Below, piece by piece: positions 31,726 to 39,633 of a stretch of DNA of 64,000 bases (the stretch's first letter is position 1; every line of letters starts with the position of its first letter). Position numbers and translations under genes: made by a program. Under the pieces are notes generated by a model. The model saw only the letters and a list, made by a program, of their open reading frames with translations, had not been told where the DNA came from and searched no databases. The DNA lies in contig JAFGAS010000052.1 of assembly GCA_016933535.1 (NCBI GenBank), positions 1 through 64,000 on the forward strand. The letters run 5' to 3'. The DNA comes from Candidatus Zymogenaceae bacterium. GTDB taxonomy: Bacteria; Desulfobacterota; Zymogenia; Zymogenales; Zymogenaceae.

Positions 31726-32249
31726 GCGACCAATTGAACATGAAGGCACTTTTTCAGCTCAGCTACGGCGTATACATCGTGACCTCTCATATGGACGGAA
31801 AGCCCAACGGCCAGATCGCCAACACCTTTTTCCAGGCGACCGCCGAGCCCCCGCGGCTGGCGGCCTGTCTCAACAAGGAAAACCTGACTCACGACTACGT
31901 AAAAAAGAGCGGTGTGTTCGGCGTCTCGATCCTCGACCAGGAGACACCCTTCCAATTTATCGGCGCCTTCGGGTTCAAGTCGGGAAAGGACGTCAATAAG
32001 TTCGAGAACGTCTCGTTTATCACCGGGGTCACCGGGGTCCCCATCGTCACGGAAAACGCCCTCTCGTACATAGAGCTAAAGGTCATGGGAGAAATGGACG
32101 CCGGCAGCCATACGCTGTTTGTCGGCGACCTCGTCAACTGCCAGGTGCTCAAAGAGGGGACGCCGCTTACCTATAAATACTACCACGAGGTCATCAAGGG
32201 CAAGACACCCAAGAAGGCCACGACGTACCAGGCGATGCCGGAGAAATAA
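31722..32249 (+). CDS. Flavin reductase domain protein, Hrb-like without rubredoxin
   Basis: A 175-residue FMN-binding flavin reductase. FQLSYGVYIVTSHMDGKPNG, ATAEPPRLAACLNKENLTHDYV and DAGSHTLFVGDLVNCQVL are typical, and the tail KGKTPKKATTYQ is the linker that in high-molecular-weight rubredoxins (Hrb) leads into a C-terminal rubredoxin. Here the protein stops four residues later. In Moorella an Hrb passes electrons to FprA, so this gene, overlapping fprA, is its probable reductase. The rubredoxin step must then be done elsewhere or skipped. Confidence 0.85.
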   Translation: MSDQLNMKALFQLSYGVYIVTSHMDGKPNGQIANTFFQATAEPPRLAACLNKENLTHDYVKKSGVFGVSILDQETPFQFIGAFGFKSGKDVNKFENVSFITGVTGVPIVTENALSYIELKVMGEMDAGSHTLFVGDLVNCQVLKEGTPLTYKYYHEVIKGKTPKKATTYQAMPEK

Positions 32250-32281
32250 GGGGGACGAAGGAATTTTAGGGACACTTCGCC

Positions 32282-32320
32282 GTCATTGCGAGCCGCCGTA
32301 TGGCGGCGTGGCAATCCCCT
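32282..32320. repeat. REP-like palindrome
   Basis: GTCATTGCGAG, the core CCGCCGTATGGCGG, then CGTGGCAATCCCCT. The ends match the elements near 1457 and 3484; the core is a different palindrome. Confidence 0.65.
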
Positions 32321-32573
32321 GACTGTTACCGGAAACAAGAATTTTGGGACACCATACTTAATTCCGGGAAGGACCACCGGCAAGCTTCGCTTCGCCGGTG
32401 CCACCCCCGCCTGCCGAGAACGTGTTTGAACCCGTAGGGGCGGCATTAATACCGCCCGTCTTTTCTTTGATGATGACCGTTGCGCGGGTTGCATATATTC
32501 GACCCCTACGGATTCAAACGCGACTGATGACAGTACAGGATTACCTGCGGTTGCCGGTAAAAGGATCCGTTAC
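32321..32573. other. Intergenic region with three further palindromes
   Basis: No gene is seen. It holds a GGGACACCATACTTAATTCCGG stretch split from a longer family (32346-32367), a hairpin CACCGGC / GCCGGTG with an inner AAGC / GCTT stem (32375-32400), and a larger inverted repeat (32424-32519). The region looks like a dumping ground for small repeats between convergent genes. Confidence 0.6.
32424..32519. repeat. Inverted repeat with 17-base arms
   Basis: GTTTGAACCCGTAGGGG (32424-32440) and CCCCTACGGATTCAAAC (32503-32519) pair at 16 of 17 positions. The inside holds a smaller stem (GGCGGCATTAATACCGCC). The shape is that of a small non-autonomous element or a structured RNA; no coding potential. 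Confidence 0.6.
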
Positions 32574-33077
32574 TTACACCGGAAGGCCGTTCTTGTTGAC
32601 CCAGGCGATGAAGGAGCCCCATGACGTCCACGTGGTGCCCCCCGTGCCCAGCACCCCCTCCACGTTGAATTTGCGCCATATCCGCATCCAGTAGTCCTGT
32701 CCCTCCGTTCCTATTCCCGCGGCGGGCAACAGGGGAGGGGTGCCGAAAGACCTGTCTTCGGTATTGTCCTGGGCCAATCCGAAGAAGAAGCTCACCGATT
32801 TCCCGATCGAGCGGGCGTACATGATCTCGCGCGCCGTACTCTGGCCGATGTAGCCGTCTTTATCGATGACCAGGACCTCGTCGGCCATGCGCACCTTATC
32901 CAGATGCAGGGCGTCGAACACTTCTTTTTCCTCGGGGGTCAATTTCAGCAGGTCTTCGTGGGCAAATCCGCTCACCGATAATACGATGTTACCCTTCTTG
33001 CTCTCCTTAAGGACGGCCCTTTCGAAATCGGGCCTAAACCGCATGGAGCCGCACATACACACGATCTTTCGTTTCAT
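32574..33077 (-). CDS. Nucleoside 2-deoxyribosyltransferase-fold protein
   Basis: A 167-residue protein. The N-terminal 100 residues resemble the small Rossmann-like deoxyribosyltransferase/DUF4406-type fold: VCMCGSMRFRPDFE at the first strand, then ADEVLVIDKDGYIGQSTARE and IMYARSIGKSVSFF. The Gly-Tyr-Ile-Gly-x-Ser/Thr segment is where nucleotide ligands bind in relatives. The C-terminal 60 residues (IWRKFNVEGVLGTGGTTWTS and on) form an extension I do not recognise. The start at 33077 follows GGGAGC. The same strand holds a phosphatase pair upstream, so a nucleotide-related role is possible but not shown. Confidence 0.6.
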   Translation of the reverse strand: MKRKIVCMCGSMRFRPDFERAVLKESKKGNIVLSVSGFAHEDLLKLTPEEKEVFDALHLDKVRMADEVLVIDKDGYIGQSTAREIMYARSIGKSVSFFFGLAQDNTEDRSFGTPPLLPAAGIGTEGQDYWMRIWRKFNVEGVLGTGGTTWTSWGSFIAWVNKNGLPV

Positions 33078-33103
33078 CGTATAAGCTCCCTATTAGTATA
33101 GAT

Positions 33104-33185
33104 GAATTAAGGGGACACAATACTTAATTCGGCAGGCTACCCGGTTAAAATAAAAAGGGAATCAAGTATTGTGTTCCTTTAATTC
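33104..33185. repeat. Inverted repeat, ACACAATACTTAATTC family
   Basis: Two 27-base arms, 33104-33130 and 33159-33185, are inverted copies matching at 24 of 27 positions; the shared core is ACACAATACTT. A related stretch is at 32346-32367 (GGGACACCATACTTAATTCC). Such ends recall elements mobilised by IS200-like/REP-associated transposases. No transposase is in the window. Confidence 0.65.
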
Positions 33186-33217
33186 CCTCGCATCTGTATC
33201 CCGTCGTATTATGGCGT

Positions 33218-33703
33218 TCATTGCTCGGCCCGCAGGTGCCGATAGTATTCCCAGACCATCTCTTCCTGTTCCTTGGTCTCGATGAAATTCCTGATTTTTC
33301 TGAGGCCTTCTATTGCCTGATCGGGCGTCTCGCCCCGGCTCACCCGATAGGCGGCGATGGCCGTTCCCGTCCGGCCGATCCCCATGAGGCAGTGAACGGC
33401 CACGTTAATGTCCCGGTCAAACTGCTCGTTGACGAAGTCGACGAACCGCCCGATCTGATCGATGGTCGGGGGCTCGAAGTTTTCCACCGGCATATGAAAC
33501 TGTGCGAAGAGGGGGCGGAACTGGAGGGGCAGGATAAGGGGGTCCTGGGTCATCGTCACGATTGCCCCGACGTTGTGGGCGATCAGAATCTTGAGGTCGT
33601 CCTCGACCGACCGTACCAGCCCCGGCAGCGCCATTGCATAGAGCCTGTGGTGGTCGCGCCGGGCGCCTTCACAGAACGATTTCTTGCTCTGTACCTGCAG
33701 CAC
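33218..33703 (-). CDS. Dual-specificity protein phosphatase-like
   Basis: A 161-residue Cys-based phosphatase. The signature loop HCLMGIGRTGTAIAAY contains the nucleophile Cys and Arg of the CX5R motif; NVGAIVTMTQDPL and FVDFVNEQF precede it as in DSP folds. The general-acid Asp is not obvious. The start is a GTG at 33703 with GGAGGT nine bases upstream, lying inside the end of the preceding gene, so translation is coupled to the HAD-HAD protein five bases away. Targets could be phosphoproteins or phosphoinositide/sugar-like molecules. Confidence 0.82.
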   Translation of the reverse strand: MLQVQSKKSFCEGARRDHHRLYAMALPGLVRSVEDDLKILIAHNVGAIVTMTQDPLILPLQFRPLFAQFHMPVENFEPPTIDQIGRFVDFVNEQFDRDINVAVHCLMGIGRTGTAIAAYRVSRGETPDQAIEGLRKIRNFIETKEQEEMVWEYYRHLRAEQ

Positions 33704-33708
33704 GGATG

Positions 33709-35019
33709 TCAGACCTCCGATGAGAGCTCCCTGCCGAGCTCTTCGGTTGAATAGAACATTTTTCTCGGCTTACGCTTGACCAGCTCCTCGGGCGGGTCAA
33801 AGGAATCGGAGACGACGTAGACGTCGATGTTCGAGTTTCTTGCCGTCTCGATATCCACCTGGGAGTCGCCGACGAGTATCGTGTCTTGCCTGGTCGTCCC
33901 CATCTTTTGTATCGCGGCGTCCACCATGTCCGGGGCGGGCTTGGGATTGGGGACGTCGCCGACGCCGATGACCGCCTCAAAGTACCCGTCGATGGCCAGA
34001 TGTTCCAGCAACTCCCGCGCCAGGGGCGCAAGCTTATTGGTGGCCACCGTGAGTTTCACACCCGAATCGGCCAGATATGTGAGAACCTCGTTTATCCCCG
34101 GCTTGATCGGGGTGGCATCCTTGTAAATGGCGTAATACTTCTCTCTAAAAACCTTCACGGCCTCGTTGAGGTCCGTCCCGGGGAAAATCTTCTCCATCCC
34201 GACGGTAAGCGGCCAGTTCATCATTTCGCCGAAGCTCTTTTCTACGTCCACGTCCAGATCGAGCGTATCTATAGTGTGGAGAAAGGAGGTCCTGATGGCC
34301 TCCAGTGAGTCGACGAGGGTTCCGTCCAGGTCGAAGATGACACCCCTGATCTCCTTTTCAAATTCGGTGCGGACGTCCGCGAAATCGTGGAAGTAGGTAA
34401 AGGGGCGCCTCGTTTCGGCGGCGTGCTTCATGAGCTGCCTTTTGGCGAAGAGGGTATCGGCAAGCTCCGAGGCGCAGAGGTCGGAATAGCCGTCGCCGAC
34501 GAAGATAATGTGATCATGGTCTTCTTTGAGCTTCTTGACGATATTGGATTTGCAGTTGCCGCACTTATCGCACTGTCCGTTATGATAGGGGAAGATGGGG
34601 ACAAGCGTGCCCGTTTTATCCTCAATGATATCGTTGGCGTAAATGGGAATGTCGGTAATCCCCTCCCTCTCAAGCAGGAGCTTGATGTAAAAGAGAAACC
34701 CGTCCGAAAGGATTACCAGATCGATACCCCGCTCTCTTATGTAGCGGTAGAACTCCACGAAACGGGGGTCTATGGGCGGAGATAACTGATTGATATGATC
34801 AATGAGCTCCGATTTGGTCGCCTTTATCTTTTCGAGAATGAGCCGGAAGGCCTCTTGGGAGCCGATTTCCCCCCGGGCATAAGCCTCGTCCACACCCTGC
34901 CATCCGCCGGTGGAAAACCGGTCGAGGATCTCATAGCTGATATCTCTGGTGCTGATGGTTCCATCAAAGTCGGAAACCACGATGGGCCGTTTTTTCTTCT
35001 TAAGGATTTGCTTGAGCAT
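33709..35019 (-). CDS. Tandem HAD phosphatase fusion
   Basis: A 436-residue protein of two complete HAD domains. Domain 1 (about 12-215) is an MtnX/PSP-like HAD-IB phosphatase with VVSDFDGTIS at 14-23, VILSDGF near 105, the Cys cluster CDKCGNCK (150-157) and VGDGYSD near 177. Domain 2 (about 225-436) is a phosphoglycolate-phosphatase-like domain with IFDLDGTLVDS at 228-238, VATNK, and VGDSQVD. Both nucleophile Asp pairs are intact. It heads a transcript with the dual-specificity phosphatase gene. The ribosome site before the ATG is weak. Confidence 0.82.
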   Translation of the reverse strand: MLKQILKKKKRPIVVSDFDGTISTRDISYEILDRFSTGGWQGVDEAYARGEIGSQEAFRLILEKIKATKSELIDHINQLSPPIDPRFVEFYRYIRERGIDLVILSDGFLFYIKLLLEREGITDIPIYANDIIEDKTGTLVPIFPYHNGQCDKCGNCKSNIVKKLKEDHDHIIFVGDGYSDLCASELADTLFAKRQLMKHAAETRRPFTYFHDFADVRTEFEKEIRGVIFDLDGTLVDSLEAIRTSFLHTIDTLDLDVDVEKSFGEMMNWPLTVGMEKIFPGTDLNEAVKVFREKYYAIYKDATPIKPGINEVLTYLADSGVKLTVATNKLAPLARELLEHLAIDGYFEAVIGVGDVPNPKPAPDMVDAAIQKMGTTRQDTILVGDSQVDIETARNSNIDVYVVSDSFDPPEELVKRKPRKMFYSTEELGRELSSEV

Positions 35020-35190
35020 GTATTCTTCGATATGCCTCTCTTGTTCCGGTGTAGATCCTATATCCGTTATCTGTTTCTGTGCCCCGGCTCTATATCCAGC
35101 TTGGCCCCTCTCTCATAGAGGCCGCTCCCGGGTCCGATATCGCCCGTACGACGATTCGTTCGTAAAAACCGATCATACCATAAAAGGTTA

Positions 35191-35220
35191 ATTGTAACGG
35201 TCGGCGGGGGACAAAGTCAA
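35191..35220 (-). promoter_or_regulatory. Promoter of the HAD-HAD/phosphatase transcript
   Basis: On the minus strand TTGACT (35215-35220), 18 bases, TACAAT (35191-35196). The leader to the ATG at 35019 is about 165 bases long; nothing recognisable lies in it. Confidence 0.55.
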
Positions 35221-35248
35221 GGCAAATAGCATTTCCCGAAATACACGT

Positions 35249-35761
35249 CTAACGGGCGCAGTCGTTTGGATCTCCGCACGCCTTGGCCACGGCGTGCGCC
35301 AGGGCGGGGCGGATTATCTCCAGGCATTCGGCTACCGCTCGGGGGCTTCCCGGCAGGTTTATGATGAGCGTCGATTTGCGCATGACCGAGGCCGCCCGCG
35401 AGAGCATCGCGTGGGGGGTCTTTGTGAGGCTCTGGCTCCTCATCGCCTCGGCGAAGCCGGGGACAATCCGGTCGGCCACGGCAAGGGTCACCTCTGGGGT
35501 GATGTCCCGCGGGGAAAGGCCCGTCCCACCGGTGGTCAGGATGAGATTGGCCGCGCCGGAGTCCGAGATGGCCGTCAGGCGCTCCTTGAGAACCTCGGCC
35601 TCATCGGGGATGATCTCAACCGAAACGACGTGTCCCCCCAGGTCCGTGATGCAGTCGACGATAATCGGGCCGCTTTCATCGGTCCTCTCGCCCCGGGCCC
35701 CCCGGTCGCTTAACGTGATGACCGCGGCCCTGATCATCGAGCCGTCATGCCCGGTCGTCAT
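35249..35761 (-). CDS. mogA: Molybdopterin adenylyltransferase
   Basis: A 170-residue MogA/MoaB-family protein that adenylates molybdopterin before metal insertion. ITLSDRGARGERTDESGP, the substrate loop ILTTGGTGLSPRDITPE and LINLPGSPRAVAECLE are typical. The ATG at 35761 has AAGGGGG upstream and overlaps the end of the MOSC gene by 17 bases. It is the last gene of the tungsten/molybdenum cofactor operon. Confidence 0.92.
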   Translation of the reverse strand: MTTGHDGSMIRAAVITLSDRGARGERTDESGPIIVDCITDLGGHVVSVEIIPDEAEVLKERLTAISDSGAANLILTTGGTGLSPRDITPEVTLAVADRIVPGFAEAMRSQSLTKTPHAMLSRAASVMRKSTLIINLPGSPRAVAECLEIIRPALAHAVAKACGDPNDCAR

Positions 35762-36212
35762 TCGGGCCCCCTTCGGCAACCGTGATCGTGTCACCAGGGC
35801 TGATAGTCCCCCCCTCGAGCACCTTGACGAAAATTCCCTCCCTGGGCATAACGCAGTCACCGATGGCGGCAAAGACCGCGCAATCGTTGTGACAGACCTT
35901 GCCGATCTGGGTCACTTCGAGTGTGGCGCCGCCGCTGGTCCGGATGATGGTACCTACGGGAAGTGATGGAAGGTCGATGCCCTCCGTGGTGAGGTTTTCG
36001 GCAAAGCTGCCCGGCACCACGTCGGCCCCCTTGGCCTTCATCTTGTTAATGCTTTCCTGGGCCAGCAGGCTGATCTGCCTATGATACGGGCCCGCGTGGG
36101 AGTCGTTGCGAATGCCATGCTCTTTGACGAGTTCTCCGCTGGCTACCGGTTCCTTCTGCATACCGGTCTTCTCCGATACATTGACGGAGATGATCCGTCC
36201 CGATTGACTCAT
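35745..36212 (-). CDS. MOSC domain protein
   Basis: A 155-residue stand-alone MOSC-domain protein. GIRNDSHAGPYHRQISLLAQE and PGSFAENLTTEGIDL, followed by IGKVCHNDCAVFAAIGDC with a conserved Cys, are the domain's core. MOSC domains are linked to sulfur transfer onto the metal cofactor. GGAGAAATA precedes the ATG at 36212. It starts two bases after moaC ends and overlaps mogA, so it is part of the same translation-coupled series. In some bacteria MOSC and MogA are one protein; here they are separate. Confidence 0.9.
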   Translation of the reverse strand: MSQSGRIISVNVSEKTGMQKEPVASGELVKEHGIRNDSHAGPYHRQISLLAQESINKMKAKGADVVPGSFAENLTTEGIDLPSLPVGTIIRTSGGATLEVTQIGKVCHNDCAVFAAIGDCVMPREGIFVKVLEGGTISPGDTITVAEGGPNDDRA

Positions 36213-36213
36213 A

Positions 36214-36708
36214 TTATTTCTCCTTGGTGTAGGTTCCGCTTTTGCCGCCGGTTTTTTTGATGAGGGAGACGTCGGTAATGACCGCCGAGCGATCCACGGC
36301 CTTGATCATGTCGTAGATCGTGGCGGCCGCCGCCAGGACCCCCACGATTGCCTCCATCTCCACGCCGGTTCGCCAGAGGGCCGACACGGTAACCGTAATC
36401 AGGACCGCCGGTTCCTCTTGTTCGATCTCGAAGTCGACCGCGATCTCGGTGATCGGGATCGGGTGGCACAGCGGGATGATATCGGAGGTATCCTTTGCCG
36501 CCATGATCGCGGCAATCCGGGCCGTTGAGAGGACGTCCCCCTTTTTTACCTGGTTTCCCCGTATCATCGCCAGCGTCGCGGGTTTTACCCTGATGCGGCC
36601 CTGGGCCACGGCCTGTCTTTTGGTGATATCCTTCTCGGAGACGTCCACCATCCTGGCATTTCCCGATTCATCGGTATGGGTCAGCCCCATCGCGCTATCC
36701 TCCGTCAT
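36214..36708 (-). CDS. moaC: Cyclic pyranopterin monophosphate synthase
   Basis: A 164-residue MoaC. The product rearranges the MoaA product into cyclic pyranopterin. HTDESGNARMVDVSEKDITK, IIPLCHPIPIT, RTGVEMEAIVGVLAAA and IKAVDRSAVITDV, KKTGGKSG are the family blocks in order. The ATG overlaps the moaA stop by four bases. Confidence 0.95.
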   Translation of the reverse strand: MTEDSAMGLTHTDESGNARMVDVSEKDITKRQAVAQGRIRVKPATLAMIRGNQVKKGDVLSTARIAAIMAAKDTSDIIPLCHPIPITEIAVDFEIEQEEPAVLITVTVSALWRTGVEMEAIVGVLAAAATIYDMIKAVDRSAVITDVSLIKKTGGKSGTYTKEK

Positions 36709-37724
36709 CCACCAATCGCCGACATCGGCCGCTGGCAGTTCTTGAAGCGGCCGTCGTTAATGGTATGGGATCGGGGTTTTTTCATCACGGCTTCCCTCAG
36801 GAAATCGGCAATCTCGCCGACGGGGCGTCGTTGGCGCAGGATCGGCAGGATATACAACTCGTCGTCGGAAAACAGACACCCCCTGATCCTGCCGTCGGCG
36901 GTTACCCTCAGCCTGTTGCATCGGTCGCAGAAATGACTGGACACCGGCGAGATGAATCCGATGGACCCGGCAAAACCGTCAATCCTCAGGTCCGTCGACG
37001 GGCCGGCGCCGGGCGTGTCGACCACTTCTTCTATTATATACTGTTTTCGTATTCGAGACAACACTTCTGCGGACGAAACTACCCGGTCGCGCTCCCATCC
37101 GTTTTGGGCCGCGGTCGGCATGAATTCGATGAAGCGAACCGACAGCGGTTTGTCCTTCGTGAGGAGGACAAAATCCATGATCTCGTCGTCGTTGACCCCC
37201 CGCATGACTACGATGTTGATCTTCACCGGGTCCATGCCGGAGTCAAGTGCCGCATCGATTCCTGCCGTTACCCGGTCAAAGAGATCCCGCCGGGTGATTG
37301 TGTAAAAGCGATCGGGCCTCAACGTATCGAGGCTGATGTTGATCCTGCCGATCCCGGCGTCCTTGAGCCGCGGCGCCTGCTCGGCCAAAAGGACGCCGTT
37401 GGTGGTGAGCGAGAGGTCACGAATTCCGTCGACGGCCGCCAGCGATTCGATAAGATCGGCCAGTCCCCTCCTGACCAGCGGCTCCCCGCCGGTCAACCGG
37501 AGCTTTGTAAAGCCCAGGGATGCGGCGGCCTGGACCAACAGGGTGATCTCCTCGTAGCGCATGATCCCGTCGTGAGATATCGATGGTATCCCCTCTTCGG
37601 GCATGCAGTAGCGGCAGCGGAGATTGCATCGGTCGGTTACCGAGATCCTCAGGTAATCGATCGTGCGGGCATAGCGGTCCGTAACGCCGCTCTTGCGTGT
37701 CTTTTCGGGTTTCTTAGCCGTCAA
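36705..37724 (-). CDS. moaA: GTP 3',8-cyclase, radical SAM
   Basis: A 339-residue MoaA that turns GTP into 3',8-cyclo-7,8-dihydro-GTP, the first step of molybdopterin synthesis. Two 4Fe-4S sites: CNLRCRYC near the N-terminus and CDRCNRLRVTADGRIRGC near the C-terminus. The usual start YLRISVTDRCN is preceded by only a short basic tail. I place the start at a TTG (37724) because GGAAAGGAAGAG lies seven bases upstream, overlapping the end of the upstream gene by 11 bases; an ATG at 37781 is in frame but deep inside that gene. Confidence 0.92.
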   Translation of the reverse strand: MTAKKPEKTRKSGVTDRYARTIDYLRISVTDRCNLRCRYCMPEEGIPSISHDGIMRYEEITLLVQAAASLGFTKLRLTGGEPLVRRGLADLIESLAAVDGIRDLSLTTNGVLLAEQAPRLKDAGIGRINISLDTLRPDRFYTITRRDLFDRVTAGIDAALDSGMDPVKINIVVMRGVNDDEIMDFVLLTKDKPLSVRFIEFMPTAAQNGWERDRVVSSAEVLSRIRKQYIIEEVVDTPGAGPSTDLRIDGFAGSIGFISPVSSHFCDRCNRLRVTADGRIRGCLFSDDELYILPILRQRRPVGEIADFLREAVMKKPRSHTINDGRFKNCQRPMSAIGG

Positions 37725-39633
37725 TGATCTCTTCCTTTCCGGTTTGGGCCGTGTCGTAGCCGCCCAGGGACCGCATCTCATCCTTGAACCGATCGTCTGA
37801 AATGGTTTGGATGAGCGCCACGATCCTTTCGTCCCGGCGATATTTTGCGGGAATGATCAGGTCATATTGCTCGTGCTCGATCGGGATAAAGTCCAGATCG
37901 AGCGCCCGGGCGGCGGCCCTGATGCCAAGGCCCGCGTCGGCCCGTGCGCTCTTAACGGCGGCCGCCACCAACAGGTGGGTGAATTCCTCGCGGCCGTATC
38001 CGTCGATTCCGCTGCCCTCGATCCCCATTTTCTTGAGGAGGTAATCCAGGAGTATGCGCGTGCCGGAGCCGCGCTGCCGGTTGACGAAGACGATCCCGTT
38101 TCTCGTCAGGTCGGCGATGCCGCGTATGCCTGAGGGATTTCCCTTTTGCACGATCAGGCCCTGCTCCCGGTGGGCCAGCGTGACCAGAGACACCGACATT
38201 GTCTTGAGATAGCGGCCGACGGACGGGATATTGTAGCGTCCGGTCTCGGGATCCAAGAGGTGGGAGCCGGCCAGGTGGCACTCGCCGTTTTTGAGGGCCA
38301 TGATGCCGCCCAGGCTCCCCACGTTGACCGAGCAAAGCCGAAACGAGGGATAGAGAACCCTGAGCCTCCCTGCCAGGAGGTCCAGGCTGATATCGTGACT
38401 CCCCACGGCCATGATCGTGTTGGCGATATCCTCCCTCCTTTTGAGCAGGACGGCCGTGGCCGTATCGCCCGATTTCAACCCTTCCGAGAGGGAGTCGATG
38501 GTGACGATCCCGTCGGCCTTGACCATCGTGGTGATGTTTCCCGCGCCCCGGGGCAGGGGCGATGCCACCAGCCTTCCGTCGATCTCGGCCATCTGGACGC
38601 GCAGGAACAGATCGTTTCCGATCGCCTTGGGGATATCCCTGAGCACGACGACTTGGGCGGTCTCGTCCGGGTGTATCCGGGCGCCCTGCATCCGGGCAAT
38701 CAGGGGACGGACGACCGTCTGATAGGTCATGACCGCCGAAACAGGATAACCGGGAAGGCCCACGACGGGCTTTTTGGCGACCGCGCCCAGGATCGTCGGT
38801 TTGCCGGGCATGATGGCGATACCGTGGACGAATACCTTCCCGAGATCTTCAACGATGGATTTGGTGTAGTCCCTGGTTCCGGCCGAGGAGCCGGCAATGA
38901 TGATGATCAGGTCAAATTCGTCGACGTTTTCGGTCACCGCCAGGCGAATGGAGTCGTAATCGTCGCCGACGATGGCGTGGCGCTCGGCAATGCCGCCGTC
39001 AGCGGCGATCATGGCCGCGATAACCGCACTGTTGGATTCGTAGACCTTGCCCTCGGGGAGGTCCGCGGCGGTGTCGGGCACCAGTTCGTCACCGGTGGGT
39101 ATCAGCAGGACGCGCGGTTGCTTCCTGACAGCCACGGTGGTATGCCCCGCGCCCAGGAGCGCCCCGATATCATAGGGGCGGATCGTATGTCCCGCCGACA
39201 ACACCAACTCGGTGGCCACCATGTCCTCGCCCATCGCCCGCACGTGCTGATAAGGAACGGCGGCCTTGATGATTTCGATGGTGTTGTCGTCGATCCGGCT
39301 GATGTCTTCGATCATGATCACGGCGTCCCGGTCGGCCGGAAGGGCGTTGCCGGTATTGATGGAGACAAACCCGTCGTCCCGAGAAAGCCGCCGGGGTGAG
39401 GCCTCCGTAGCCCCTTCGGTGTCGCGGGCCCGGACGGCGATTCCATCCATGGCGGCGGCGTTGTAGTTGGGCGACGATATCCGGGCGAAAACCGGGCCGG
39501 AGGTAATCCTGTTGCACGACTGAACGCTCCTGATTTCTTCGCGGCCCGCCGCGGCCTCAAAGTCAAAGGCGCCCAGGAACAATTTCAGGGCCTCGGAAAG
39601 GGGCCGCTTTTCGAGATAGATGTTTCGTTTCAT
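37714..39633 (-). CDS. MoeA-PBP fusion molybdopterin biosynthesis protein
   Basis: A 639-residue protein. Residues 1-400 are a MoeA-type molybdopterin molybdotransferase: SSPNYNAAAMDGIAVRA, GDELVP, GSSAGTRDYT, HGIAIMPGKPTILG and GLPGYPVSA. Residues 410-639 are a periplasmic-binding-protein-like domain, with LCSVNVGSLGGIMAL, LIVQKGNPSGIRGIADL, RQRGSGTRILLDYLL and DAGLGIRAAARAL, but no signal peptide, so it is cytosolic. The fusion could hold oxyanion near the insertion site. It lies between moeA and moaA with short overlaps. Confidence 0.92.
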   Translation of the reverse strand: MKRNIYLEKRPLSEALKLFLGAFDFEAAAGREEIRSVQSCNRITSGPVFARISSPNYNAAAMDGIAVRARDTEGATEASPRRLSRDDGFVSINTGNALPADRDAVIMIEDISRIDDNTIEIIKAAVPYQHVRAMGEDMVATELVLSAGHTIRPYDIGALLGAGHTTVAVRKQPRVLLIPTGDELVPDTAADLPEGKVYESNSAVIAAMIAADGGIAERHAIVGDDYDSIRLAVTENVDEFDLIIIIAGSSAGTRDYTKSIVEDLGKVFVHGIAIMPGKPTILGAVAKKPVVGLPGYPVSAVMTYQTVVRPLIARMQGARIHPDETAQVVVLRDIPKAIGNDLFLRVQMAEIDGRLVASPLPRGAGNITTMVKADGIVTIDSLSEGLKSGDTATAVLLKRREDIANTIMAVGSHDISLDLLAGRLRVLYPSFRLCSVNVGSLGGIMALKNGECHLAGSHLLDPETGRYNIPSVGRYLKTMSVSLVTLAHREQGLIVQKGNPSGIRGIADLTRNGIVFVNRQRGSGTRILLDYLLKKMGIEGSGIDGYGREEFTHLLVAAAVKSARADAGLGIRAAARALDLDFIPIEHEQYDLIIPAKYRRDERIVALIQTISDDRFKDEMRSLGGYDTAQTGKEEIIDG

